A DNA stretch of 38,982 nucleotides from Myxococcales bacterium (GTDB lineage Bacteria > Myxococcota_A > Polyangia > Palsa-1104 > SHYY01). The first letter of the stretch is position 1. Each line of letters opens with the position of its first letter. Of this stretch, positions 1 through 7,522 are shown piece after piece. The notes under the pieces were generated by a model, which did not search any database, was not told the DNA's origin, and was given only the letters and a program-made list of their open reading frames with translations. The stretch spans positions 1-38,982 of the forward strand of contig SHYY01000035.1 in NCBI GenBank assembly GCA_009692555.1. The letters run 5' to 3'. Made by a program: the position numbers and the translations under genes.

Positions 1-319
1 ACCGTGCCCTCACCGACGGCAACCGCGCTCGCGGGTCACTCGACGGCGAAGGGAGTGTTACACCGCATTACGACGGTCCGTATAACACTCCGCTCTAGTC
101 TCTCGACAGGAGGGCACTTTCTCTCTGTATTCGACGGAGGAGCTTCCCCTCCAGACTACCGAAGAGGGGCAAGCCCCCCGAAGCCTGCCGGGATGGATCG
201 GCTGCCCAGTTGCGCAGTTTATTCCGGCCGGGCTCCTTGGCCCCGCTCGCCGCCCCGATCGTCCCCGCGCGGCGTTATGCTGCGCCGCGCCGCACCCGCG
301 GCTTCCGGAGATCGCTGCC
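1..319. other. Gene-free leader of the aldehyde dehydrogenase gene
   Basis: I see no convincing gene here. The open frames crossing it are out-of-frame extensions of downstream genes. An 8-bp perfect inverted repeat, GAGTGTTA (53-60) and TAACACTC (83-90), could be an operator or stem. A GGAGG...CCTCC stem lies at about 136-152. A stretch near 170-185 (GGGGCAAGCCCCC) is the reverse complement of the hairpin core seen twice in the mobile element at 11391-11629, so an older repeat remnant may lie here. Only the inverted repeats are directly visible; their role is unknown. Confidence 0.4.
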
Positions 320-1858
320 ATGACCACCCAGCCCGCCCGGCTCCACCCGCTGCTCGCGAAGCTCGGCCTCACCTTGCAACCGCAGGGCGCCTGCTGGGGA
401 GAATGGATCACCACCTCGGGCGACGAGATCCCGTCGCAAAATCCATCCACCGGGGAGACCCTGGCGGTGGTGCGCGCCGCCCGCCGCGCGGACTACGAGA
501 CGGTGCTCGCGAAGGCGCTCACGCGCTTCACCGAGTGGCGTCTCCGACCCGCCCCCCGTCGCGGCGAGCTGGTGCGCCGGCTCGGCGAGCTCCTGCGCCG
601 GGACAAGGAGCCGCTCGGCGAGCTGATCGCGCTCGAGGTGGGCAAGATCCGCGCGGAGGGCCTCGGCGAGGTGCAGGAGATGATCGACATCTGCGACTTC
701 GCCGTCGGGCTGAGCCGCCAGCTCCACGGGCTGACGATCGCCTCGGAGCGCCCCAGCCACCGCATGATGGAGCAGTGGCACCCCGTCGGTGCGGTGGGGA
801 TCATCACCGCCTTCAACTTCCCGATGGCGGTGTGGGCATGGAACGCCGCGCTGGCCGCGGTGTGCGGCGATGTGTGCCTCTGGAAGCCCTCGCCGCTCGC
901 CCCGCTCTCGTCGCTGGCGGTGCAGAACCTGTGCAACGAGGTGATGAAGGAGCAGGCCGCCGAGGGCGTGTTCGGCCTGCTCGTCGGCGGCAGCGAGGTG
1001 GGCGAGTGGATGAGCGAGGACCGGCGCGTGCCGATCGTCTCCTTCACCGGGTCGATCCCCGTCGGGAAGAAGGTCGCCGCCCAGGTGGCCGCGCGCCTCG
1101 GCCGCACGATCCTCGAGCTCGGCGGCAACAACGCGATCATCGTCCTCGACGACGCGGATCTCGATCTCGCCACCCGCGCGATCACCTTCGGCGCGGTCGG
1201 CACCGCAGGGCAGCGCTGCACCAGCACGCGGCGAGTGTTCGCCCAGCGTGCCATCGCGGCGCGCCTGACGGACCGGCTCGCGGCGGCCTACCGGACCGTC
1301 CCCATCGGCGATCCGCTCGTCGCTGGCGTCCTGATGGGCCCGCTGGCCAGCGCCGCGGCGGTGGAGCGCTACCGGAGCGCGATCACGCTCGCCGTCGCGC
1401 AGGGGGGCACGGTCGTGTGCGGCGGCAACGTGCTCGATCGCGCCGGCCACTTCGTCGAGCCGACGCTGGTGCGCGCGCCGCGCCACGATCGCTTTCCGAT
1501 CGCCTGGGAGGAGACCTTCGCGCCGATCCTCTACCTCTTCGAGGTCGACGATCTCGATGCGGCGCTCGCCGATCACAACGCCGTCGCCCAGGGGCTCTCC
1601 AGCGCGATCTTCACCGACAGCCTGCGCGCCGCCGAGCGCTTCCTCTCCGCCGCCGGGTCGGACTGCGGGATCGCCAACGTCAACATCGGCACCAGCGGCG
1701 CGGAGATCGGGGGCGCGTTCGGCGGCGAGAAGGAGAGCGGCGGGGGACGCGAGTCGGGCTCCGATTCCTGGAAGGGCTACATGCGCCGCCAGACCTGCAC
1801 CATCAACTACGGCAAAGACCTGCCGCTGGCGCAGGGGGTCGAGTTCCCGGCGGGGTGA
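320..1858 (+). CDS. ALDH7-type aldehyde dehydrogenase (aminoadipate-semialdehyde dehydrogenase-like)
   Basis: NAD(P)-dependent aldehyde dehydrogenase of 512 residues, the usual ALDH7 length. The catalytic Cys is C300 in GTAGQRCTST, the general base E266 in ELGGNN, and the conserved Asn of the oxyanion site N166 in FNFP. The C-terminal stretch with GGAFGGEKESGGGRESGSD is typical of the ALDH7/AmaB/antiquitin branch, which oxidises alpha-aminoadipate semialdehyde in lysine degradation or related aldehydes. The start ATG follows a GGAG about 11 bases upstream. No other lysine-degradation gene is adjacent, so the physiological substrate is inferred from family only. Cytoplasmic; transcribed alone. 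Confidence 0.93.
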   Translation: MTTQPARLHPLLAKLGLTLQPQGACWGEWITTSGDEIPSQNPSTGETLAVVRAARRADYETVLAKALTRFTEWRLRPAPRRGELVRRLGELLRRDKEPLGELIALEVGKIRAEGLGEVQEMIDICDFAVGLSRQLHGLTIASERPSHRMMEQWHPVGAVGIITAFNFPMAVWAWNAALAAVCGDVCLWKPSPLAPLSSLAVQNLCNEVMKEQAAEGVFGLLVGGSEVGEWMSEDRRVPIVSFTGSIPVGKKVAAQVAARLGRTILELGGNNAIIVLDDADLDLATRAITFGAVGTAGQRCTSTRRVFAQRAIAARLTDRLAAAYRTVPIGDPLVAGVLMGPLASAAAVERYRSAITLAVAQGGTVVCGGNVLDRAGHFVEPTLVRAPRHDRFPIAWEETFAPILYLFEVDDLDAALADHNAVAQGLSSAIFTDSLRAAERFLSAAGSDCGIANVNIGTSGAEIGGAFGGEKESGGGRESGSDSWKGYMRRQTCTINYGKDLPLAQGVEFPAG

Positions 1859-1886
1859 GCCCGGCTGCGGCGCTCGGTGACCTGTC

Positions 1887-2969
1887 CTACCGGGTGCCCG
1901 CGGGCGCGACCGCGGCCTGTGATTCGTGGCGCAGGCCGATGAGGCCCACCAGCGTCGTCGGGAGGACATGGGCGGCGTGGTAGAGCACCGCGAATGCGAG
2001 CGACTCGCTCCGCCCCGCACCGACGGCGACCAGCGCCAGCACCGCGCCCGCCTCGAGCACTCCGATCTGGGCCGGCGTCGACGGCAGAGAGATCGCCAGG
2101 TTGATCGCCAGGAACACCACCAGCCAGCTCGCCAAGGGCAAGTGGATCCCGACCGCCACGAGGCACAGGCCGAGCATCGCCACGTCGGCGAGATCGGCGA
2201 GGCACGACCAGGCCAGCCCGACCGACCAGATCCGCGGTGCGCGCAGGAGGTGCATCGCCTCGCCGAGGCGGCCCAGGAACCTTCGGATCGCCGCCCGCGC
2301 CCCCTTCGCCTGGGCCTCTCCACCGTCGCTGGCGGTTGATTGTCCCGCGCCGCCATCGCTCCGCCAGGCGATCGCCAGCACCAGCGCCACGCCGCCGATC
2401 GCGAGCACCGCGAAGGCGAAGAGGGGCAGCCGCATCGCCGCCGGCGGGTGGCCGATCAGCGCCGCCGGGAGCGCCAGCAGAGCGAGGCTGAGCGCCTCGA
2501 GGATCTTCTCCACCAGCTGCACCGCCACCAGCGCAGCGACGGAGAAGCCATGGCGCCGGTGGAGCTGCACCGTCCGCAGCGCCTCACCCGCGCGCGCCGG
2601 CAGCAGGTTGCTGGTGGCGTAGCTCGCGAGGAGCAGCGACGACAGCTCGCCCAGGCCCGGCCCGTTCCCCCGGCGCGGCAACGGAGCCAGAAGGGCCGCC
2701 CAGCGCAGCACCCGCCCGCCGGTGTTGATGGTGAGGTTCAGGAGCACCGCGAGCGCGATCAAGCGCCAGTCCGCCCCCGCCAGCGCGCCGAGCACCTGCT
2801 CCGGATCGAGGCGGCGGAACAGCGCGACGCACAGCCCGAGCGCGGCGAGCGAGAGCCCGATCCGCAGCAGTCGGCGCGGCCAGGGGCTCTTCGCCACAGC
2901 GACGGCAGGCGGCGCCTCGGGCGAGGGCGTGGTGGGTGGGTCCAGATGGAGCAATCGATCGTCCGGCAT
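1887..2969 (-). CDS. UPF0104 / lysylphosphatidylglycerol synthase transmembrane-region family protein
   Basis: Integral membrane protein of about 360 residues. A cytoplasmic Pro/Ala-rich N-terminus is followed by a first membrane helix (RIGLSLAALGLCVALF) and about seven more. The pattern matches the UPF0104 flippase-like domain, which is the membrane half of MprF and also occurs alone near lipid or glycan transport genes. The synthase half of MprF is absent, so aminoacyl-lipid synthesis should not be assumed. The ATG at 2969 has a GGAGG 11 bases upstream; an in-frame GTG at 2987 would add six residues. It is convergent with the aldehyde dehydrogenase gene, leaving a 28-bp gap, and divergent from dinB. 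Confidence 0.82.
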   Translation of the reverse strand: MPDDRLLHLDPPTTPSPEAPPAVAVAKSPWPRRLLRIGLSLAALGLCVALFRRLDPEQVLGALAGADWRLIALAVLLNLTINTGGRVLRWAALLAPLPRRGNGPGLGELSSLLLASYATSNLLPARAGEALRTVQLHRRHGFSVAALVAVQLVEKILEALSLALLALPAALIGHPPAAMRLPLFAFAVLAIGGVALVLAIAWRSDGGAGQSTASDGGEAQAKGARAAIRRFLGRLGEAMHLLRAPRIWSVGLAWSCLADLADVAMLGLCLVAVGIHLPLASWLVVFLAINLAISLPSTPAQIGVLEAGAVLALVAVGAGRSESLAFAVLYHAAHVLPTTLVGLIGLRHESQAAVAPAGTR

Positions 2970-3020
2970 GCGTCGCGCGGCCTCCACCGACGCTGCGGCG
3001 CATTGTAGCGCGAGCTGGCG

Positions 3021-3040
3021 CTAGTCTAGTCTAGTCTAGC
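3021..3040. repeat. (CTAGT)4 pentamer array in the dinB divergent promoter region
   Basis: Four head-to-tail copies of CTAGT, the last ending in C, lie between the membrane-protein start and dinB. The tetramer CTAG is usually rare in bacterial genomes, so four tandem copies stand out. The array lies 54 bp before the Pol IV start and could affect its promoter, but that is a guess. Confidence 0.7.
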
Positions 3041-3093
3041 CCACGGGGGGATCGCCCGCGGTGCTATCTTCGCTCATCTTCGCTCCAGGTTCC

Positions 3094-4290
3094 ATGCCGC
3101 GCACCATCCTCCACGTCGATCTCGATGCCTTCTACGCCTCGGTGGAGCAGCGCGATGATCCGTCGCTGCGCGGGCGCAAGGTGGTGGTCGGCCCGCGTTC
3201 GAAGCGCGGGGTGGTGCTGGCCGCCTCGTACGAGGCCCGCCCGTCTGGCGTGAAGAGCGCGATGCCGATGGCGCGCGCCCTCCTGCTGTGCCCCGATCTG
3301 GTGGTGGTCCCGCCGCGGATGGCGCGCTACGCCCAGGCGTCGGCGCAGTTCTTTGCCCTCCTCGCCGGCTGGTCGCCGCTGGTCGAAGGGCTGTCGCTCG
3401 ACGAGGCGTTCCTCGACGTCACCGGGGAGGAGCGGCTGCTCGGCGACGGGAAGGCGATCGCCCGCGGGATCAAGCAGCAGGTGCGCGAGGAGATCGGCCT
3501 GGTGGCGTCGGTGGGCGTGGCCCCGAACAAGTTCGTCGCGAAGATCGCGAGCGACCTCGGGAAGCCCGACGGACTGGTCGAGGTCGATCCGGACCGCGTG
3601 CGCGAGTTCCTCCAGCCGCTGGCGATCGGGCGGCTGTGGGGCGTGGGCGCGGTCACCGAGGCGGCGCTCGCGCGGCTCGGTCTCGCCACCATCGGCGACG
3701 TGGCGCGGATCGGCGAGACGGCGCTGGCCGGACGCCTCGGTGCCGACGGCGCGCGTCGCCTGTTCGCGCTCGCCGAGGGGCGCGACGAGCGAGCGGTGAT
3801 CCCCGATCGCGCCCCGGTCTCGGTCGGCAGCGAGGAGACCTTCGAACGCGACGTCCACCTGCGCGCCCACCTCGCCCCGTCGCTTTTGGCCCACACCGAC
3901 CGGGTCTGCCGGCGGGTGCGGGCCCTCGGGCTGCGTGCGCGGACCGTCACGGTGAAGGTGAAGTACGCCGACCACGAGCTTTGCACCCGCCGCGTCACGC
4001 TCGCGCGCTCGACCGCCGATGGCCGGGTGGTCGCCCGCACCGCGCTGGAGCTCCTCGAGGTCGTGCCGGCGATCGAGCAGCGCGGCGCGCGCCTCGTCGG
4101 AATCAGCCTCTCCGGCCTGGTCGCGAAGGACGGCCCGCGGCAGCTCTCGCTCGACGAGCCCGCGACCGAGCGGGGCGAGCACCTCGGCGAGACGATCGAC
4201 CGCATCACCGATCGCTTCGGAGGAGGCGCCGTCACCCGCGCCGTGCTCCTCTCCGACGGAGAACCGCGTCGCCGCCGCCCAGTGGCATGA
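3094..4290 (+). CDS. dinB: DNA polymerase IV (Y-family translesion polymerase)
   Basis: Full-length Y-family polymerase of 398 residues. The first catalytic Asp is D9 in HVDLDAFYASVEQ, and D103/E104 in SLDEAFLD complete the metal site. The thumb and little-finger regions follow in the usual order. I chose ATG 3094 because the conserved family N-terminus begins there; a GTG at 3061 would add 11 unconserved residues. The protein copies damaged templates with low fidelity and no proofreading. I saw no convincing LexA box. The nearest upstream oddity is the CTAGT array. The C-terminus ends in an Arg-rich tail without an obvious clamp-binding motif. Confidence 0.95.
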   Translation: MPRTILHVDLDAFYASVEQRDDPSLRGRKVVVGPRSKRGVVLAASYEARPSGVKSAMPMARALLLCPDLVVVPPRMARYAQASAQFFALLAGWSPLVEGLSLDEAFLDVTGEERLLGDGKAIARGIKQQVREEIGLVASVGVAPNKFVAKIASDLGKPDGLVEVDPDRVREFLQPLAIGRLWGVGAVTEAALARLGLATIGDVARIGETALAGRLGADGARRLFALAEGRDERAVIPDRAPVSVGSEETFERDVHLRAHLAPSLLAHTDRVCRRVRALGLRARTVTVKVKYADHELCTRRVTLARSTADGRVVARTALELLEVVPAIEQRGARLVGISLSGLVAKDGPRQLSLDEPATERGEHLGETIDRITDRFGGGAVTRAVLLSDGEPRRRRPVA

Positions 4291-4331
4291 CGCCGGCATG
4301 GAGGAGCGGCCGAGGCGCGAGCGGACAAGAC

Positions 4332-4360
4332 TTGACATACGATCAACATGCGTTTATCTG
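4332..4360 (+). promoter_or_regulatory. Possible promoter of the toxin-antitoxin pair
   Basis: A perfect TTGACA lies at 4332-4337, and TATCTG sits 17 bp downstream at 4355-4360. The -35 is consensus but the -10 matches only three positions. This promoter would overlap the ATG at 4348, which suggests either that the toxin starts later (GTG 4366 or 4381) or that TTGACA is fortuitous. Confidence 0.35.
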
Positions 4361-4614
4361 TCGATGTGAAGCGCGGCGAGGTGATCAAGGCGATCACGAG
4401 GGCAGCAAAGGCCGGAGCGCTGGTGTTCACATCGCACGCCCTCGATGAGATGGAGGACGACGACGAGGCGCCTGCCTCCGTCGCGGCGGCGGTCGCCGCG
4501 GCGTCCTCGTTCACGCGCCAGCACGATGGAACATGGCGCGTATGCGGAGAAGGGCTGACCGTTGTAGTGGCAGCGCGCGAAAGCGTCGTCGTCGTCACGG
4601 TGTTCGTTTCGTGA
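4348..4614 (+). CDS. DUF4258 family protein, probable toxin of a type II toxin-antitoxin pair
   Basis: Small protein of at most 88 residues. The core VFTSHALDEM, then a Trp-containing strand and two hydrophobic strands (TVVVAA, VVVVTVF), is the pattern of DUF4258, a RelE/MqsR-like fold often encoded before a YgiT-type antitoxin. The next gene, 7 bases downstream, is exactly such a protein, giving the toxin-first order seen in mqsRA. The start is uncertain: ATG 4348 is the longest, but GTG 4366 gives a better-placed N-terminus relative to the upstream TTGACA. RNase activity is inferred from fold and context only. Confidence 0.75.
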   Translation: MRLSVDVKRGEVIKAITRAAKAGALVFTSHALDEMEDDDEAPASVAAAVAAASSFTRQHDGTWRVCGEGLTVVVAARESVVVVTVFVS

Positions 4615-4621
4615 GGTGCCC

Positions 4622-5119
4622 ATGATCAAGCTCCGGAACTGCGTCAGGTGCGAGAGCGATCGGCTGGAGGATGCGAACGTCGAACGGCTGCGCGAGGTGT
4701 CGGGGCACGTGTTCTCAACGGTCCTGCCGGCGCGACGGTGCGGGAATTGCGGGGAGGAGTATTTCGAAGGGGTGGATCTCGTGCGCTTCGATCTCGCGGT
4801 CGCGCGGGCGCTCGCTGACGCAGCGGTGTTCGACGGGCCCGCGGTGTTGTTCATGCGGAAGGCGCTCGGACTACTGGCGAAGGATCTTGCCGCGCTGCTC
4901 GCCGTGCGCGCGGAGACGGTGTCGCGTTGGGAGAATGGCAAGACACCGCTTGTCGATCGGCCGGTGAAGGCGGTGCTGCACCAGCTTGTGACCGAACGGG
5001 CGACCGGTGCGTCGACGACGGAGAGCTACCTGCGTTCGCTGGTGAAGCCGCGACGGCTGGCGAAGCGCGTAAAGGTGGCCACGGAAGCGACGGCGGGGGA
5101 AGACGCCACACGCGAGTAG
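4622..5119 (+). CDS. YgiT-type zinc-finger, helix-turn-helix antitoxin (MqsA-like)
   Basis: Predicted 165-residue DNA-binding antitoxin. Residues 7-10 (CVRC) and 40-43 (CGNC) form the N-terminal zinc-binding pair. Residues about 75-125 form a Cro/MqsA-type helix-turn-helix around LAALLAVRAETVSRWENGKT. A basic C-terminal tail follows. ATG 4622 is preceded by GAGG with a 5-base spacer inside the end of the toxin gene, so the two are probably translationally coupled; a GTG at 4616 would add two residues. By family it should neutralise the upstream DUF4258 protein and repress the pair. Confidence 0.87.
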   Translation: MIKLRNCVRCESDRLEDANVERLREVSGHVFSTVLPARRCGNCGEEYFEGVDLVRFDLAVARALADAAVFDGPAVLFMRKALGLLAKDLAALLAVRAETVSRWENGKTPLVDRPVKAVLHQLVTERATGASTTESYLRSLVKPRRLAKRVKVATEATAGEDATRE

Positions 5120-5218
5120 GCGAAGCTCGCAAGCGTCGGCGTCAAGGCGCATCCGGCCATGTTCGAGGCGGCGCTGGCATCGTCCACCTGGTCAAGTCGG
5201 GCATCCCGTCGATCGAGC

Positions 5219-5286
5219 GTCCCCCGGGGCCCGGGGACTGAACTTCCGTTCCCGTTCCCGTTCATTCCCGTTCCCGTTTCTGTTCC
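5219..5286. repeat. GC-rich imperfect palindrome followed by an interrupted GTTCCC hexamer array
   Basis: A near-palindrome, GTCCCCCGGGGCCCGGGGAC, occupies 5219-5238. It is followed by GTTCCC hexamers (5248-5259), a GTTCATTCCC interruption (5260-5269) and further hexamers decaying to GTTTCT/GTTCC. The array lies in the 175-bp convergent gap between the antitoxin gene and the lipoprotein gene, ending 8 bp past the lipoprotein stop. The palindrome could act as a bidirectional terminator, though no T-run follows. The array design matches that at 19678-19731. Confidence 0.75.
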
Positions 5287-5294
5287 GGCCGGCG

Positions 5295-6128
5295 TCACTC
5301 TCCGACGACGGACAGCCCCACGAACAATAGCTGGTTCTGCGTCTGACCGCTCACCTGCACCTGCACCACATTCTGGCTCTGCCACGCCTGCACCAGCGCC
5401 GCGTATCCGATCTCCGCGTCCCCGATGACATCATGGTTCACGAGATCCTCGTCGACCCCATGGACCCGCACCCGCAGCGTCGGCGCGAGCGGCACATGCT
5501 GCCACGCGGGCGGGCCCGGCCAGGCCGGCGCGAAGGTGTTCTCCACGTTGTTAACCGTGGTGGCGAGGTCGATCTTGTTGATCCACCCGCCGCCGACGAA
5601 CACCTCGCCGGTCCCGAACGGATCCGGCCGCGTCAACGCGAGGATCGCCTGCCCGCCGAGGAACCCGGTCACCACGGCGTAGGAGTTGCCACCGACCAGC
5701 GCCGCGGCGAGCCCATCGATCGTCTTCTGATCGACCTTCCCCGGGCCGTCCCACTCCGTCCCGTCAGCCTTGAACGGCGCCACGGTCGCGCCCGAGATGG
5801 TGATCGTCACCAGCGCGGGCAGCGGCGGCGCGAGGTCCGCTTGCTGCTTGGCGAGGTCCGCCGGTGGTGGCGCGAGGTCCGCCTTCGCGATCGCCTGGTC
5901 GGCAGGCACAACGGCGAGATCGACCGCCGGCGGTCCCGCGAGATCCACCCCGCCGTCGGGCGCAGGCGCAGCGAGATCCACCGCGCCCCCGTCGCTGCCC
6001 GGCGACGCGAGATCCCCCGCGCCGCCATCGTCGGTGGCGAGGTACCGCGCGCCCCCGCTCCCGCAGCCGATCCCGGCCGCCAGGGCCAGGCAGGCCACCC
6101 ATTCGTGATTTCGCTTCAGCGCGCGCAT
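5295..6128 (-). CDS. Lipoprotein with low-complexity linker and C2-like C-terminal domain
   Basis: A 277-residue secreted lipoprotein. A signal peptide ends at a lipobox-like LAAGIGC about residue 22. Residues about 30-105 are a low-complexity linker dominated by D, A, L, P and G with recurring ADLA units, common in myxobacterial surface lipoproteins. The C-terminal 170 residues resemble a C2-type beta sandwich: ITISGATVAPFKADGTEWDG near its start and VHGVDEDLVNHDVIGDAEIG late, the latter like a C2 Ca-binding loop. The specific function is unknown. It is transcribed away from the HxlR gene, with 109 bp between starts. Confidence 0.8.
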   Translation of the reverse strand: MRALKRNHEWVACLALAAGIGCGSGGARYLATDDGGAGDLASPGSDGGAVDLAAPAPDGGVDLAGPPAVDLAVVPADQAIAKADLAPPPADLAKQQADLAPPLPALVTITISGATVAPFKADGTEWDGPGKVDQKTIDGLAAALVGGNSYAVVTGFLGGQAILALTRPDPFGTGEVFVGGGWINKIDLATTVNNVENTFAPAWPGPPAWQHVPLAPTLRVRVHGVDEDLVNHDVIGDAEIGYAALVQAWQSQNVVQVQVSGQTQNQLLFVGLSVVGE

Positions 6129-6201
6129 CGGAACCCTCGGCCGCCGTGGGCCCGCCGCACCCTACGAGCGGGACGACGGCTTCTTCCCTCGCGCCGCTAT
6201 G

Positions 6202-6249
6202 CTTGCTTTTTACAAGTAGCCATGCGAGCGTTCGCTTGTGAAAAGCAAG
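6202..6249. promoter_or_regulatory. Two 15-bp operator-like sites at the HxlR gene start
   Basis: CTTGCTTTTTACAAG (6202-6216) and CTTGTGAAAAGCAAG (6235-6249) are inverted copies of each other, differing at one position, and each is also an imperfect palindrome (CTTG...CAAG). The second overlaps the GTG start at 6238. HxlR-family regulators commonly bind such sites next to their own gene, so autoregulation is a reasonable inference. They also lie upstream of the divergent lipoprotein gene. Confidence 0.7.
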
Positions 6250-6702
6250 TCCACGTCGCCCGCGGAGGCACTCCCGGGCCGCCCCTCCCACTGCCCGATC
6301 CACTTCGCGCTGGAGACCTTCGGCGACGCCTGGACGCTCCTCATCGTCCGCGATCTGATGTTCAAGGAGCGCTCCACCTACACCGACTTCCTCCGCGCCG
6401 GGGAGGGCATCGCCACCAACATCCTCGCCGATCGCCTCGCTCGCCTCGGCCGGGCCGGGATCATCACCCGGGAGCGCGCCGGGGACCGCCCGGGCAGCCA
6501 CTACCGGCTCACCCCGAAGGGGATCGACCTCCTGCCGATCCTCCTCGAGATCATCGCATGGAGCGCAAAGTACGACCCCGACACAGCCGCCCCGCGCGCG
6601 TTCGTCCGACGGGTACACCGGGAGCGTGCCGCCCTCGGGCGCGAAATCCGCCGGGCCCTGCGGGGGCGGAAACAATCGGCCACCAAGGAGATGAATTCAT
6701 GA
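6238..6702 (+). CDS. HxlR-family winged-helix transcriptional regulator
   Basis: A 154-residue MarR-like winged-helix regulator. CPIHFALETFGDAWTLLIVRD is the family signature near residues 19-39 with its conserved Cys (often redox-sensing), followed by the recognition region (GEGIATNILADRLARL) and the wing (SHYRLTPKG). GTG 6238 is the only start that keeps the signature and gives a short N-terminus. The gene overlaps the next one by ATGA and probably forms an operon with an SRPBCC protein and a TfoX-N protein, an arrangement that suggests sensing of a small hydrophobic ligand or electrophile. The effector is unknown. Confidence 0.92.
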   Translation: MKSKSTSPAEALPGRPSHCPIHFALETFGDAWTLLIVRDLMFKERSTYTDFLRAGEGIATNILADRLARLGRAGIITRERAGDRPGSHYRLTPKGIDLLPILLEIIAWSAKYDPDTAAPRAFVRRVHRERAALGREIRRALRGRKQSATKEMNS

Positions 6703-7162
6703 CCGTCCTCTTGAACTCGATCCGGATCGAGGCCCCGTCCGACAAGGTCTGGTCCGTGCTCGCCACCCTCGACACACTCCATCACTACGATCCGGGGGTC
6801 ACGAAGTCCGAGATCACCTCCCCGGCGCGCGAGGGCGTCGGGGCGTCCCGTCGCTGCGACCTCGCCCCCGGCGGCTGGTTCAAGGAGCAGATCACCGAGT
6901 GGGTACCGGCGAGTCGCTGGCCTTCGAGCTCGTCGAATGCACCCTGCCGCTCCGGAGCCTCACGTACCGCTACACGCTGGTGACCGACGGTGGCGCCACG
7001 CGGATCGAGCAGCGCATGGAGTACCAGCTCAAGTACGGGCCGATCGGGGCGCTGATGGACGCTCTCCTGGTGCGGCGGAAGTGGGACGCCGGGATCAAGG
7101 GCTTCTTCGCCGGCCTCCAGCGGTACGTCGAGACCGGCGAGCGTGCCGCGAGGAGGGCGTAG
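6699..7162 (+). pseudogene. SRPBCC/polyketide-cyclase-like protein, frameshifted
   Basis: Start-to-bet-v-I (SRPBCC) fold protein of about 154 residues in two frames. The first part (MTVLLNSIRIEAPSDKVW...) runs from the ATG overlapping the HxlR stop to ITEWV near 6905. The second part (GESLAFELVECTLPLRSLTY...) continues one frame lower from about 6899 to 7162. Joining them gives a complete domain with the usual helix-grip C-terminus, so one base seems missing near 6898-6905. No stop follows close to the shift and both halves are well conserved, so a base-calling error is as likely as a true pseudogene. Confidence 0.75.
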
Positions 7163-7164
7163 CG

Positions 7165-7521
7165 ATGGCCTACGATCAGAAGCTCGCGGCCCGCGTTCGC
7201 GTCGTCGTCGCCGGAAGGGAGGAGGTCACCGAGAAGGAGATGTTCGGCGGCCTCGCCTTCCTTCGCGGCGGGAAGATGTTCGTCGGGATCATGAAGGAAG
7301 AGCTGATGGTGCGCGTCGGTCCCGACCGCCACGACGAGGCGCTGGCCCGCCCACACGTCCGGCCGATGGACTTCAACGGCCGTCCGATGAAGGGCTACGT
7401 CTTCGTCCCTGCCGGTGGGTTCCGCACCGGCCCATCGCTGGCCGCGTGGGTCGATTGGGCGCACGACTTCGTGAAGACCCTTCCCGCAAAGAAGCCGGCG
7501 AGCGGCAAGCGGGGCAAGTAG
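7165..7521 (+). CDS. TfoX N-terminal domain protein
   Basis: A 118-residue protein consisting of a TfoX/Sxy N-terminal domain: EKEMFGGLAFLRGGKMFVGI (about 24-43) is the signature, and the domain ends at the WVDWAHDFVKTLPAKK helix. The TfoX C-terminal helix-hairpin-helix part is absent, as in many stand-alone members, so a competence role should not be assumed. GAGGAGG lies 8 bases before ATG 7165, and the gene follows the SRPBCC gene by 2 bases, making it the third gene of the HxlR operon. The tail is Lys-rich. Confidence 0.88.
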   Translation: MAYDQKLAARVRVVVAGREEVTEKEMFGGLAFLRGGKMFVGIMKEELMVRVGPDRHDEALARPHVRPMDFNGRPMKGYVFVPAGGFRTGPSLAAWVDWAHDFVKTLPAKKPASGKRGK

Positions 7522-7522
7522 A

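Noticed and set aside
275..2356. Long minus-strand open frame of nearly 700 codons across the aldehyde dehydrogenase gene
   Set aside because: It is antisense to a complete ALDH7 gene; the composition is Arg/Ala/Gly/His-rich and low in motifs, as expected from a high-GC shadow frame.
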